64,000 nt of DNA from Epinephelus fuscoguttatus. Taxonomy: Eukaryota > Chordata > Actinopteri > Perciformes > Serranidae. Both the position numbers and the translations under genes were made by a program. Shown here piece by piece: positions 47,211-60,039 of the stretch (the first letter of the stretch is position 1; each line of letters begins with the position of its first letter). The stretch covers positions 37,925,822 to 37,989,821 of the forward strand of contig NC_064753.1 of assembly GCF_011397635.1 (NCBI RefSeq). Reading direction: 5' to 3'. Below the pieces are notes generated by a model. That model did not search any database, had not been told where the DNA came from, and was given only the letters and a program-made list of their open reading frames with translations.

Positions 47211-49249
47211 TATGTGACTTTTCCTCAACCAGAAGCAGTGACTTCCTAAAGTCAACCTCACAGTGATGACAAGACTGTGGATTAAATAATAACGATATAC
47301 TGTACATGTTAATCTGTGGATTTAGCTGGTTGACACAAGGGGAGCCCATCGATACCTGTGACGTAGCTTTTGATTTATGGTTCACCGTCAGATTTGTTTT
47401 CTTGATGATCACTTCTACATGGGGCTTTAATTATATTCCTCTCAGTACTTGTGTTTACATTCCTTCATTTACTTTGTGATATAGAGCCACAGTGGGCTGT
47501 GATTTACAGCACAGGACTGGTGTTAAATGAAACAAACTGCTGTGCAATCGTTGTGTTTATCGTTTTTCATTCACTGGCAGAGGTAAGCAGAAGGTTTGCT
47601 GTGGAGATGGCTTTGTAAAATGCATGTTCACTATCAACAATGAGTGTCATGATGATGGTCAACGTGCATAACTGCAATGTCCCCTGTTCTTACCCCTCTT
47701 TGTGCCCTTGTTTAATGCCTGCCTCTCCAAGCTAATAAGTGTTTAGTTGTGATGGGAATTCGTTTGAATTGTTGGGCGTCTCTAAAATAAAAGAGTATGG
47801 TCTATGAAAGCTGTATATGAAAAGTTTCCTGAGATAACTTTTATGATTTGGTGCTATATAAATAAAAATTGACTTGACTTGACCCTGTCTTATATGCAAT
47901 AAAGGTGAAATGATCAATACAAAAAATACAAAAAGTACCCCTGATTGACCACAGTTCTCGCAGTCTGCACGTAGTATCTCCATAGTCGCTGTAGCATCTA
48001 CTATTTTTATGCAGGTGCACTGAAGATACAACAATACTTTGGAAACTGTTTAGCTGTCATTACTACACTATAACCCGTTAACACAGATCAGTTCAGTGCA
48101 AAGTGAAAACATTGATAGGTATTGTCATCTTTAAGATACGCCTTCATTTTGAAATTCCCATGGCACGTCTGTGTCACAGTTGCCTTTTAACGCACCTCCT
48201 TCCTAAACATTCAGACAATGCTAACGGCATAGCACCAGGCAGATAACAGTAAGCAGCCTAGAAAAAGACCATAAGAATATTTACTGTTATTGTCTCATAT
48301 TGATGGCAGGCCCCTGAATTGAAGCAAATCAAAAGCGTATTGTGGCACACTTTGTGATATCAGCAAATATCATATCATTGTCAAATAATCAATATATCAT
48401 ATTGTGATGAAACTTGTTATGTACACCTCTAATATCAATATTCCCTTCAAACACTTAGCGAGAAAGAAAATATTAGCATACTTCCAAAAATGTTAAATTG
48501 CTTTAATAGAGCTTCTCGTGAGGTAATGCCTTGGTAAAAGGCTCATGGCCTGCAGTTAATAATACATGTTCATACACATTGGTGTTGATTCAACCTAATG
48601 GTAATTCTCAGGGCTGTATTTAGTGATATTGAATTGTAATATATTACAAGGTGGTCGTGCTATTTTGTCCACACACTGTGTTTGAACACACACAGATTTA
48701 TTCAGGGTCTGTCCCCTGTGGGGCACAGTGGATAGTATTTTTGGCTTGAGCCATCCATCCAGGCTGGTCTAGCCGCCCACTTATCTCCCCTCCACATGTG
48801 ATTTACGCAGAGTCAGTGTCCCCCCACACAAATCTGACCATCTTAGGGATGGAAAACATTCCCTGTTGAGTTTTACCGCCAGGATTTCGCCGCCACCATC
48901 TGCAAGAGACACTCAGCACAGATGTAGAGACCCATAAACACACTCTATGCAAATAGACACATAGAGAAATATACTAATATACAAACTACTTAAGTATTCA
49001 TGCGATTCCTTTATGCTAAGGCATCCATTCAGATACAAATAAACACTTTTTTTTTTTTTTACAAGAGGGAGAACAGAGGAGGAGGTGAGAAGGATGAGAG
49101 ACAAGTGGGCTTTTGACAAAGGTACAGAAAATGAAAAGATAGCGGTGACAGAAAAGAGGACACAGAACTTAACCATTGGGTTTTGTTAACATTGGCTTTG
49201 TCTTCTCATTTGGGGTCCTACAGACAACACTACTGCATGTATAAAAACA
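47211..49249. other. Intergenic DNA
   Basis: A LINE-type tail at about 47825-47885 (GGTGCTATATAAATAAAAAT then TTGACTTGACTTGAC) is plus-strand, 5'-truncated and very short. Nothing else was recognised. Confidence 0.5.
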
Positions 49250-49450
49250 AGACTATGAAGCAAAAGCATTTAAGCAGCTGGAGACACCTTTCTGTAATTG
49301 TTTTTAATCAGAATGAAGCTTTTCGCTTGCAGTTTTTATGTTGCGATGCATCTCATGTTTCTGCGCTCGAGGGGCCTGGCATTTTTGTCGGGGCACTCTG
49401 ACCTCCTCAAGTTGAAAAAACTTCAACTCAGAGTGGAAAAAAAAACGCCT
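49250..49450. mobile_element. Harbinger-related non-autonomous fragment, second copy
   Basis: AGCAGCTGGAGACACCTTTC, GCACTCTGACCTCCTCAAGT and AACTTCAACTCAGAGTGGAA align with 43225-43405. The coding remnant seen there is absent. Confidence 0.6.
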
Positions 49451-50892
49451 GCCTGGAAACAATAAAAAGATGCAGCAACTGTTTTTTTGTTTTTTGTTTT
49501 TTTTTTTTTACAAGTGGCATTCAATGTTTTAACTTTAGAGCAATATTTGCAGCTCTGTGAGGCTGCAAGGCACTTTGAGCTAAATGCTAACATCGGCATG
49601 ACAACATAGTTAAGTTACAATGACAGTGCTAAGGTGCTAATGTTTAGTAGGTAATGTTCCATGGAAATGGCCAAGAATGCATTACGTCACCCACCAGCGG
49701 GGCGTTATATGGTCTGGTGCGACACCATGTATTCTGGTAGTTACTGGTTTTCTACCACTTCAGCAAAAAACGAATGTCACAGCCCTTTGCCTCTGTTCTC
49801 TCTGGTCATGTAGCACCAGTTTCAAAAGCATTTGTCTCTTCCTACTGCACTGGCAGTCCAGTTTTAAGAAAAGACCATCTTTCCAGCAGCTAATTACTTT
49901 TTTAAGTCTGGACCAAAGTGGTGGACTGACTGACCTACATTGCCATAGAGCTGTGTGGCTACTAATAATGATCATAATTTCAAAATTAACCAATTTTCCC
50001 TTCAAATACTTTTCTGACCTTATTAAAGTCCAGTATGTACTGAATTGGTAACCCTTCCTTTCCTCTGAGCTTGCACATTCCTTGAAGGTGAAAAAATACT
50101 GAAATGACCATAAATCATAGTTATTACAGCAAATAAGGAAACATTTTCTAGTTTTATATGTTGCAGTGTAGGAGATGTGTGTGAATAAATATATATTTGT
50201 CTGCCAAAAAGAAATGTACAGTATATTATCTGCCTGTCAATCAGACCCCAGAGGGATCAAACCCCCTCTTAAGAACAGTAAAACTCCAATAACAGAACTC
50301 AAAACACATTTATGTAGGACTTGGGAGGGGTAGTTTTGTATAAAAAAGTACTGCTAACAACAATATAGAGCATATAAAAGTCATTGTATTTTAGCATATT
50401 TTACAGGTGGGGTCAGAGAGCCCAAACAGAAGTAACTTGTAATTTTCTGTAGCAGACCTATGAAACACTTTGCCAGTTCAAAATCATATTTATAAGCACA
50501 TTCTCATAAAATTAGGAGAAGTCATGAAGTATCAAGGTCATAAAACAATAATAAGTATGTTTTCTGAGCTGCTAAAGACGCCCCAGGTTCTCTCGGACCA
50601 CAAACACAAAGTCTCAGCATGACATAGATTCACTGAATCATCCCTCCTGATGTTTGCTAGAATCCAAGTTTTGATCTCAGCCTCTGCTCGAAATCCAAGG
50701 GAGAAGTGTGCGCTGCTGGCCAAAGCATGAGGAAACAGCAGAGGAATGGAGAGAGCAAAAAAGAGACCAACACTGGAGGAAAAGTTGCCTTTTGAAGTTG
50801 GCCAACAGAAAAGTTTTGATTCAAGTCTCCCACATCTGCCTGCTGCCTCGTGCAAGAATTCTGGAATCCCCCACCCCCTCATCATCACCGTG

Positions 50893-50958
<66 letters not shown>

Positions 50959-51061
50959 TTCCAATCCACCGTCACAGAGCAAGAAAACAAACATTTTCAA
51001 GGAAGTTCTTAAGCCAAGTGGCAGATATGCATTGCTGCTAACTGAACATGAACATGAACAT

Positions 51062-51098
<37 letters not shown>

Positions 51099-52473
51099 GA
51101 CACAGAGTCATAAACTTGGACCAGAAGCTAATAGCATGAACTGACACTGACCTAGTTTCCAAAGGGGCAATGATAAAGAGAGAGTGGAAATATGAAGATT
51201 TGGACAAGGTAAAGAAACTCCAGGGCATGTTGTGCTTGAGGACACAGTGTGTTGTGCATGTGAGCGTGTGTGTTTCCGCTCTGAGAGGCCTGCCAACAGC
51301 CAAGAGTCCACACACCCATCAGAGCTTCAGAGACAAGCCGTCATGCTAAGCCAGGGTAGAGGGCTGAGGCCTGAGAGTACAGGGAGGTAAAAGCTCAAGT
51401 AGAGCACTGCTGAGGAGTGAGGCGATCACTGTGGGGGTTACACACACACTCATCTATTCTGCACTGACTCTGGCCAACAGCAACTTACTGTATACTCATT
51501 TAACAGAGACTTCTGGCCTGCTCCTCTCCACGGCATGCCCTCACTGGTTCCTGACTTGTGGAAACAGGAAACAGAACCAGGCACAAGACCTACTCTCTTT
51601 TGTTTGTGTGCATTTGTTTGCGAACCTCACATGATTCACATGTCTCCTCCTCTGCGCCCGTCTCCAGAGGAACATACGTGTAGATTTTGGTGTGTCAGTA
51701 ACTGCTGCAACACAGCCCAGTCAGTGGCCAAGTCTTGTTTTGTTTCCTCCCAGATTTGAACTCTGTGTGACTCTGATAACATTGAAACGAGGAACAATTT
51801 CATGCTCTCGTTCTCTGGGCGCTTTTTATGACTTTAATTGTTCCATTAAGGCGCTTCAGGGTCTGGGAATGCTTTGTCATATGCACAGTGTGTGTGTGTC
51901 TGTGTATGTGTAAAGTTAATGCCCTCAGGCTCATCAGCACTCAAGTTTATTCTATAAAGGAATTCAAAGAGTTCAGGCTTTTTTAATGCTCTGGATCTGA
52001 ACCAAAGCCACAGAACCTGAAGATTATGCTGAATGTTTATCATTTCCTGTTTCAGAGTCATGTCATGTCACTGGCGGGGTTCAAGGAATGCACACGCATG
52101 TACTAACAAATGCACACACAACATGTGGTTTCATAGATTAGGATACTGTGTCTACAGTAGTTTCAGCTGCAGACTTTTAATTTCTCAGAGCCTCCAACGA
52201 TCACCCTGCTGGCCAAAAGATGTTTGTCCTCAAAGCCTGAAACCTCTCAGTGTCTTATCTGGAAGGTAAAAGTGGGAAGTCATGCGTAATAATGTCTGCA
52301 TTTATTAATGGTGCTGACGACTTTATCAGTGATGTTTTTTACTACTATCATAAAATGAGTCACAGCTTGGACACAGTGGCCATTTGGTGAAAGCTACTGA
52401 ACATTATTCAGTGAGCTTAATCATTAGTTTACATGACTACAGATGTTATAGAGTGGTGAGTGATATAGTAAGT
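49451..52473. other. Intergenic DNA with microsatellites
   Basis: Contains a repeat fragment at 49550-49640, a MITE end at 50025-50042 (TTAAAGTCCAGTATGTAC) and (CA)n tracts at 50896-50956 and 51065-51095. No exon or RNA gene was recognised. Confidence 0.5.
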
Positions 52474-53490
52474 GTGGCCAAAACTAACAATTGTTTTAAT
52501 TTTTCGATTAATTATCCGATTATCTTCTCAATTAAAAGTCTAGTGTGAAGGATTTAGGGACATCTATTGGCAGAAATGGTATATAATATTCATAACAGTG
52601 TTTTCATTGGTTTAAAATCACCTGAACATAAGAACTGTTTAGTTTTTGTTACCTTAGAGTGAGCTGTTTACATGTAAATGGCCCAGATTGGCCCGGAAAG
52701 ACCTAAACTGTGACAGAGACGACTGTAAATCAGTGGAAAAAAACATTTGAGCGTGACAACCCCCGGGAAATGACTCATCTCACTATCGGGATTTGATCTG
52801 TTCATTCCAATAATATTTCTAAAATGTAAACAAGCTGCATGACTAAATAATTTCATCCCCATTCAAGCTAGCGGAGGGCTAAACTGGAAGTTAGCCTCTT
52901 GGCTGCCATAAGTCTCCAGTGCATTTGCTCTCTCTGTCCCACAGTGTGGAAGATCTAGGTTATTTTATACAGCAGAAATCGATCTTTTTTGGCTGCATGC
53001 GTCACTGAGCAACTTTCATAGGAATGAACAGGGCCATACCTCCAATGCTGTATCCACTTCTCTTGACACATCCATGGTTCTCTTTGACAGAATCCGCCAC
53101 ATTGTTCGACAGAGCCCAGAATAGACAACTCAAACAATGGCTCTGGATAGGGCCATTCATGTTTTTGCGCCAGCCACGTCCTAAGCACTTGGCACATGGG
53201 GGAAGTTTCAGTTCTGCAATCTCACCGCTGTATGCCACGAAATCCTATACAATAGAGCTTTAACTGATAGATATTTTGGTATCTAAAATGTCTGAACATA
53301 CAGCAAAATGTTTGTGACAATTTTCTCCAACCTCATGTTGACCTATTCAAATTGCTTGAATTGTTTGACCAACAGTCCAAATCCAAATATATTCAGTCTA
53401 ATCTAACAGAGGACTAAGAAAACTGCACCAAGTACTTGAAAAGTGTCTTTTGTTTGACCTTTTTTCTGTCAACTAATCAATTTAAGAGCT
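52474..53490. mobile_element. hAT-like TAGGGCTG-family MITE split by another MITE
   Basis: Left piece 52474-52531 (GCCAAAACTAACAATTGTTT to CTTCTCAATT) and right piece 53264-53490 (AACAGTCCAAATCCAAATAT, GTCAACTAATCAATTTAAGA) belong to one element. It is interrupted by the insertion at 52532-53263. Confidence 0.6.
52532..53263. mobile_element. MITE, CAGTGTG family, copy D (nested and enlarged)
   Basis: Starts TTAAAAGTCTAGTGTGAAGG and ends ATCCTATACAATAGAGCTTTAA. At 732 bp it is about twice the size of copies A-C, so it carries extra internal sequence at about 52680-52990. Confidence 0.7.
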
Positions 53491-53538
53491 TTATAACATG
53501 AGTAATTGTTTTATTTTGGTTGCAAAAATACTATATCA

Positions 53539-54012
53539 GAGGTCTGGTGTGTCAGATTTAGGAGGATACATTGGCAGAAATGGAATATAATATGTTTTCT
53601 TCAGTGAATAATACTGAAGATAATAATGTTTATACCTACATAGGAAGCAGGTCCTTGTCCACAGAGTCCTCCATGTTTCTACAGTAGCCCAAACCAAACA
53701 CTGGCTCTAGATAGGACCATTCGTGTGTTTGTGTCATGTGTCAGCCACCTTAGTAAGCAGCCTCTCCGCAAAGAGTGGAAAGGCTGTAAAACTGCTTTAT
53801 TCAGTGTTTTTACCAGTTTGAAACTTTGCATTCATCTGTTTTGGAGAGGAAGAGATCTCTGTAGATAATTTGGCTCCTGGTAAAAAGATCCTGAACACTG
53901 AAGGAATCCTAAGGATGTGTTAATGCTTAGAGCAAAGGAGAGGTTTCAGCTGGTTGCAATCAGCAGTCCTCACCTCTAGATGCCACTAAACCTTACACAC
54001 TGCTCCTTTAAA
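53539..54012. mobile_element. MITE, CAGTGTG family, copy E
   Basis: Starts GAGGTCTGGTGTGTCAGATT and ends AAACCTTACACACTGCTCCTTTAA, in the same orientation as copy D and 275 bp from it. Confidence 0.72.
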
Positions 54013-56422
54013 TACATTAAATAACTATTAGTCCATTATGTGTTAATAAAAATGCATTTTTTTTTTGATCTGTGTCATTTCTGTAAACACATAGTGCAAG
54101 TACTTAGCCCACATAATTACCCAAAGTAAAGCAAATCCCATTAGACTATTACCCTTTTATTATTGAAGTTTAAATCAATCAATCTTTTAAAAAAGACTTG
54201 CTTTATGCCAGCAAATTAAGACCCTTTGGCACTGAACACTAAGTGGGATACTGACAGTGATCCCTTATGCTCATCTGAATTTATTGCATTTCACAAAGGT
54301 GCCAGAACTAGAAGAATCTATGCTTCTCTTGCCTTTTGCATGGGAACACTGGATTATCTACAGACAAATATTAGCGTCATGTTAATAACCCTAACACAAA
54401 CAGTCAGTATTGGTTTTCAGTACATTTCATAAGGCAAATCGCTCACAAAGTGACACCACACAGGTTGCCAGCTGCTGCATTATCAGGAATTTGGGGGGGG
54501 GGGGGGGGGTCAGAGGTCAAACAGTGACCTCACAGGTTTGACCACATGTGACCAACAGCAGGCCACACAAGTCTGAACGAATGGCATCACACACTAGGTC
54601 ATTGCTGTTCTTGGTGAGTTGTTTTGGGCGAGGTCCGTGTGACTCAGAGAAAATCCCAAGAGACGTAATAGAAGCAGGAAAATCACTTTACTGGGTTGAA
54701 AAATCACTTAATTTCACACTTATGATGGGTTTCGTGTTAAGAGATGATCTGTTTTTGGCAAGAGACACTTTCGGTTTCTGTTTGTTTACTGACTGAATCA
54801 GATAAGACACAAATGTCATTATCATATTTAACTTGTGCACAAAGTGTGTTGGAAAGAGCAGAGATAGTGTTTTGAGCGTGTTTGTTTCCTGCTCTCTGTA
54901 ACAAACTAGATAAGCCCTCTTTTTGACACTAGATTGTGGAAAGTTAAAATGCATGTGAGATCTGTGATTACATTTGACAGGATTATCTAAACAGAGAGGC
55001 TTGAAGTGTTGTTTTTCTTCAGATAGCCTATCAGTGTTGGTATCGGTCCTTAGCAGAGCTGCTTCTCTCCCCATCAGCTGCCAGTGGTTCCCCAAATCTC
55101 AGCCTAACAAGCTGTGCTGAGGGTGATTAATGTGGGCGAGACCCTCTAAGCCTCTCAGAGGACGACGAGGGCCACAGCCCGAAAACAGTCAGCTGCATAC
55201 TTTCAGCACACAGTCATCTTTCACTTCACCAAAATCTGCAAGTGACAGGCTGCTGAAAACTGAGGGGAGAGGTGTTGCAGCAATTATTATAGACTGTTTA
55301 CTGCCAGTCATTTTCACTGAGCATTCAAGCACACATCTGTTTCAAGAACAATGGAATACCTACAAAATGAAGGATGTAGTTGTAGCTTAAGATCAGTTGT
55401 TTGAGCATAAATGTATTGGTCATAGCTCATCGCTCATGGTTTATACAACATTATGGAGTAATGCAACAACCACATGAACACATTTTTGAAGAAAGAAATC
55501 AAGCTAGGGTTTCATCAATCAAGAAAACATATTTTGGTATGTGCTGAGGGGAAATCACTCTTGTAAAGACTGATAGTGCCATCTTGTGGCTTCATGAATC
55601 CAGGCATTTAAAGTTTGATTTCCATAGTCATCATTTGAAGTGAAAAAAAATTATATATTTTTGAAAGAACATTTTAAAAAATGTATTTTGTTTAATCAGT
55701 GATGACCATGAGAGATCGTAGTTGTTGTCCAATCAGATATTGTTTTTAAAAGTCACAGCATTTGAAATAAAAACCTGGGGCCAGCTGCACAAAACACCTC
55801 AAGTTTCCTCCTCAAGTATGACACTTAAGGCCTAATTTCTCCTTAACTGAGGGACTTACACAGTTGCACAGAAGAAAAATGTTAACTAACTTAATGCATT
55901 GAAAGAGATTTTACAGTGGTAAAAGTTTCCATGAAGACTGTTTATTTATTTGCTTGGACTCAGGCTTATGATGTCTGTTATCGTCTCATAAAGTTGGCTA
56001 ATAGTTAGTGAATAAATAGCAGAAGAAAAGAAGACAAGAAAACCATACTGGTCAGAGGAGGAAACAATTATACTTCTGAATGAATGCAATCATAGAAAGC
56101 ACAAACTACAAAGTAAATCTGATCCCCAAATACCAGAAAACAATTGTAGGAAGAAATTGCAATGAAAGTTAATTCAGTCAAATCTATAGTGTAAAATCAA
56201 AATCATATCCATCGGGTTCTTCATAAAATCTGTCATGTTGCAGTTAAGATAGAGTCAGTTACCTTTTTTTTTTTTTTACCTTGCTTTGGTTGCAATGGTC
56301 TTTTGTACAACTGTCTAGGGATTCCTGAAGTATAACACCAAGACAAAGAGAAAAGTAAAGTTCATTTTAGTCTTTTAAATCAATCAAATCTCCCTTTTTC
56401 GTGCAGCACATGCACTGAGCAC
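54013..56422. other. Intergenic DNA between copy E and the lectin 3' end
   Basis: Contains a run of 17 G at 54493-54509. No exon, RNA gene or repeat family was recognised elsewhere. Confidence 0.5.
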
Positions 56423-56428
56423 TTTATT
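56423..56428 (-). terminator. Candidate polyadenylation signal of the lectin gene
   Basis: AATAAA on the minus strand (plus TTTATT) about 410 nt after the stop codon. It is the first good hexamer I noticed in the 3' flank; use is not proven. Confidence 0.4.
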
Positions 56429-56491
56429 AGGCTGTTGAACTCAACAGGAAACAGTAAGGCCACCTTGGACTCTGCCCAAAGAAGAAAACCA

Positions 56492-56785
56492 AACAAGAAA
56501 GAAATTACAAAGTCAAGTGATCGATTTTATGAAAGAACTGAAGAACTATAAACAACACACATTACTATTTACATGTTTACCAGTTTATCTGAAACTAAAC
56601 TTCAAATCTGTTTCTATAGATTCTGGTAATAAAGGGCATTTGAATTAATTATTCACGTAAAACATAAGTGGGATTAAAAGTTATTCTTTTAAAAGTCGTG
56701 CATAGGAAATTGGGACACATAGTGATAAGGGAAAAAAACTAATGAAGATGAGAGAAATTTAGCATATAAAAAAAATATTCTATAC
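56492..56785 (-). repeat. Lectin 3' flank segment, duplicated near shc
   Basis: Shares a colinear series with 60919-61232: AACAAGAAAGAAATTACAAA, CTAAACTTCAAATCTGTTTC (CTAAACTGCAAATCTGTTTC), GCATAGGAAATTGGGACACA (GCATAGGAAATAGGAACACA), and AAAAATATTCT. It begins about 55 bp past the lectin stop codon. Confidence 0.75.
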
Positions 56786-56838
56786 TCTGCAACAGTAAGA
56801 TGTTACTTGTCTTCCACATCTTAACCAAAGACATGCAG

Positions 56839-58983
56839 CTAGGTCAGTCCTGACAAAATGAGAGCTGTGCTCTCACACAGGTAGTGCCGCTTGCCACCAC
56901 AAATAATGTCATCCCAGGAGTTCAGCCAGTTCTCCTGTCCAGCATGTGATGGTGGGACAATAGCAACACAGTCCTGCCCTGCCCTGTCTTTGTCCCAGTA
57001 GGGTATGGCGTTGTTCGGCTCCATGGGCCGCCAGTACTTGACATCTTTACGGACTGTCTTGCCATTGACCCAGATATAGACGCCCTCCTTCACCATGTCC
57101 TGCAACCCAATCCACGCTGAGAGGAAGTGTATCTGAGGGTGCTGCTGTACAAACTCAAAAGTCATGTTGGTTAAGAATTCCTGGTCTTCTGCGTTTAAAA
57201 CCACAGCCAGGTCACCTCCCATGTCAATACATATCGAGCGAGCTTTTTGCCACTTCTCTGCTTTCTGGGACATGAAGAAGCAACGTGAAGCGTGCTCGAC
57301 CCAGCCAGGCAGGCAGCGGGAACACTGCAGCGTGTCCTTGTCGCAGAGTCTCCAGAGGAAGGACAGTTTGTCTGAGAACAGGATTGAATGCTGGTGTTGA
57401 TACTTTGCTTCCAGCTGATTGGAGGTTTGTTGTTCATCGTGTAAAAGCAGGCGCAGCTGTTTGCTTTCTGCAGACACCGTGTTGATGATGTCCAAAGATT
57501 CATTCAGAAGCAGGTCCAGTTGTCTGTTTTCCTCCTCCAGAAGCTCACAGTTATCCAGGGTTGAATTCAGAATAATGTTCAGCTCTGTGTTCTCCACTTG
57601 CAACCGAATTTTTTCTTGCAAGAGCAGGCTCAGCTGTGCGTTTTCAGCAGACAACAAGGTGAGGTTGTGCTGTGTTGCATTTACAAGCAGCTTCAGTTGG
57701 CCATACTCACTTCCGAGAAGGGTGAAGTTTTGACGAGTGGAGTTCAGAAGTTGCTGCAGCTCACTGATTTTCATTTGCAGCTGCTTGGTGTTACTTGCCA
57801 TGTGCTCTCTCTCCGCACTCAGACATTGCTCTTGGGTTATCTGTGCAGTAAGGACGCCCACAATACTACCAAGGAAGAGTGCTATCAAAATCCCAGCCAA
57901 AAGAACTTGCCACATGGATCGCAGTGTCTTCATGAAGTAATTTTGTTTCTCTTCTCTAGGTATTTCATCTTCAACTTGTGTGGTAACTTTTGCTGGTTCC
58001 TCGCCAGAATTTTCAGCTACAGAACTAAGAGCAAAAAAAGAAAAGGGATCGTGTGTTTTTACTATAAACAAAAGGGTTTAAAAACACAGGTAAATGACAT
58101 TTCGATTACAGATGGGTCTTTATGATTTAAGAAAAAATTCACGCTCTAAAAATCCCAATTTTCTGGTTCTTCTAAGCTGCTAGTCCCCTGAAGCCACGGG
58201 GCAGGCCACCTGTGACACTATTCCTCACCTTCAAAACGTATATTTCAACAAACAACATCTGAGTTAAATCATAAATGGTCATCACCCAACGACAAAGAGG
58301 AGGAGAGAAGCTTATATACTGCAAACCTTTAGGTGTGCTCATATCTGACATCAGCTGATGTTAATGGCCGTGTCCACCAAAGCATTTTTTCTTTCTGAGG
58401 TTGGTGTATTTTTTTTAATGTTTCACTGAGCGTTTTCTGTGGAGCATCTGGCATTTTCAGCTGGGAAAAAACACTTTGATGGACATGGGGCTGTATCAAA
58501 CATTAAAATCACAAATGCCATGTATGAAAGCAATATCACACTTGAGGTCATGCTGTTGTGCCAAATATCAGCACGAATGTGATTATCTTCAACACAGGGC
58601 CACATGATGGACTCACCACATATTTCATATGGATTAAACTGCATGTGTTGTCATATTCCTGTAAATGCTGTTGTTAGCGAACAGAAACAAACAAACCAAG
58701 TGTGCCATGTTATATAATTTCCTTTACTCCCCCTCACTCTCATGTAGTAGCTCAATTTTATCATAAAACATTCCCACAAAGACTACCTTGTCTCATGCAT
58801 TATTGAATCCCATAAAATATGTTGTTTAAACACTTGCAAAACTTTTAACAGACCAAAGTGTAAACAAACCAACTGTAGACCTCCTATGACTGTGCTCTTA
58901 TAAATAAATAAATAATTAAATAAAAAATTAAATATTAAATATCCTTACCTTAGTGACACTAAAATATCTTCTGTGTGAATCAT
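56839..58983 (-). CDS. C-type lectin receptor, type II membrane protein (CD209/CLEC4-like), complete
   Basis: Two coding exons: 58949-58983 (ATG at 58983, MIHTEDILVSL, phase-2 donor AAG|GTAAGG) and 56839-58024 (acceptor TTTGCTCTTAG|T). Together they give 406 residues. In order: cytoplasmic tail 1-49; one hydrophobic membrane segment about 50-71 (WQVLLAGILIALFLGSIVGV); leucine-rich coiled-coil stalk about 75-230 with repeated LLNST/LLVNAT/LLNES N-glycosylation sites; C-type lectin domain about 246-400. In the domain are WIGL (316-319), EPN (347-349, mannose-type calcium site), WDD (382-384, for the usual WND) and the paired cysteines. It would bind mannose-type glycans at the cell surface of immune cells. 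No ITIM or ITAM was seen in the tail. The large second exon fuses stalk and lectin domain, unlike the multi-exon mammalian CD209. The orthologue is not identified. Confidence 0.9.
58025..58948 (-). other. Intron of the lectin gene
   Basis: Contains a 123-bp inverted-repeat element at 58366-58488 (CCGTGTCCACCAAAGCATTTT against AAACACTTTGATGGACATGG). Nothing else was recognised. Confidence 0.6.
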
Positions 58984-60039
58984 GCCGTGTCTGTGTCAGT
59001 GGCCTTTCTTCTGGCTTATTTCCATTTTTCCAGCAACAACTACAGCAGCTCCACCATGCAGCTATAAAATGTTTGGAAATGAAAAGTTTAATTTTTGAAT
59101 TTTGATTTGACCCCCCAAGTTGCCATAGCAACTTTATGTGCGCTGGAGTCACCCGAACGAGATTACGTTTCTATGGCGAGTTTAACCTTAGTTAAGGCTC
59201 AAGGTTAATTTATAAATAAGTTGTGCGACCAAACATTAATTAAAATGCAGGCGCTCTGACACGACATTATGACATTATGTTTTTAGTATTCTGTCGTTAA
59301 TGACAGTATTTATGTTATTTCCAACATCCCTTCCTCCATGACAGTTCAGACAGTCAGCAGTCGAAAGTTGTAACGTTAACGTTACTGTCCTCTACACTGT
59401 GTCCATTTTATGCTAGGCTACACATTTATTCTACTCCACTACATATTTTAGGGAAATATTATATTTTACTTAATTGTTATTGCCAAAGGTGGACGGACGG
59501 TTCGTTTCATTTAACTACTTCTCCCCAACTGGCAACCCGCGTAAACTAACGTTAGCTCTATGTTACACCCAATGTTACCTTAGGAGCGAACCTTCAGTCC
59601 AAATTTGCATCCATTCCTGAATTATTCACATCCCTTTAGTCCGTAAGGCTCCAACGATCAAATAAATCAAAAGAGTGATAAAAAATAATCCAAGTTGTGG
59701 ATATTGTGGTGTAAAGTCCACTGCTAACTGCGTATGCTAACTTCGTTCTTCAAGCTATCCGGACATTTTTTCTTGTCTTCCTGTTGTTGGGTATGTTTGT
59801 TTTATTGCCTTGTCGGCTACAAAATAAAAGTGTCCCCCTGCTTTTCTGATTATTTTTACTCCGGGGCAGCCCCTGGTATACAGCATGCGCTCCCAGTTAA
59901 TGAGGCCACGAGACAATACTGCCAATTTTTAAGGGTCTAGTTTTCCCCACATCCTGGTGACAGTCATTATGTGCTAATGTGACATATAGAAATAAAAGCT
60001 TAGATTTTTTTCCTTCCAACAGTGTAAAAAATAATGAAA
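58984..60039 (-). other. Lectin 5' UTR/promoter region and spacer
   Basis: Immediately upstream of the lectin ATG are short upstream ATGs (for example CTGCATGGTGG near 59055, ending at a stop after four codons). No clear TATA box was chosen. The rest to 60039 shows no gene. Confidence 0.4.

Noticed and set aside
54226..54432. 68-residue plus-strand frame
   Set aside because: No recognisable domain, no flanking splice signals, AT-rich intergenic DNA.
58025..58071. Lectin start at MFIVKTHDPF, within the same open frame
   Set aside because: A strong acceptor lies at 58025-58026 and an upstream exon at 58949-58983 joins in the correct phase with its own ATG. The frame to the left of the acceptor is intron.
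57164..58125. Plus-strand frames across the lectin gene
   Set aside because: Antisense shadows of the lectin coding exon; the minus frame has the complete lectin fold.
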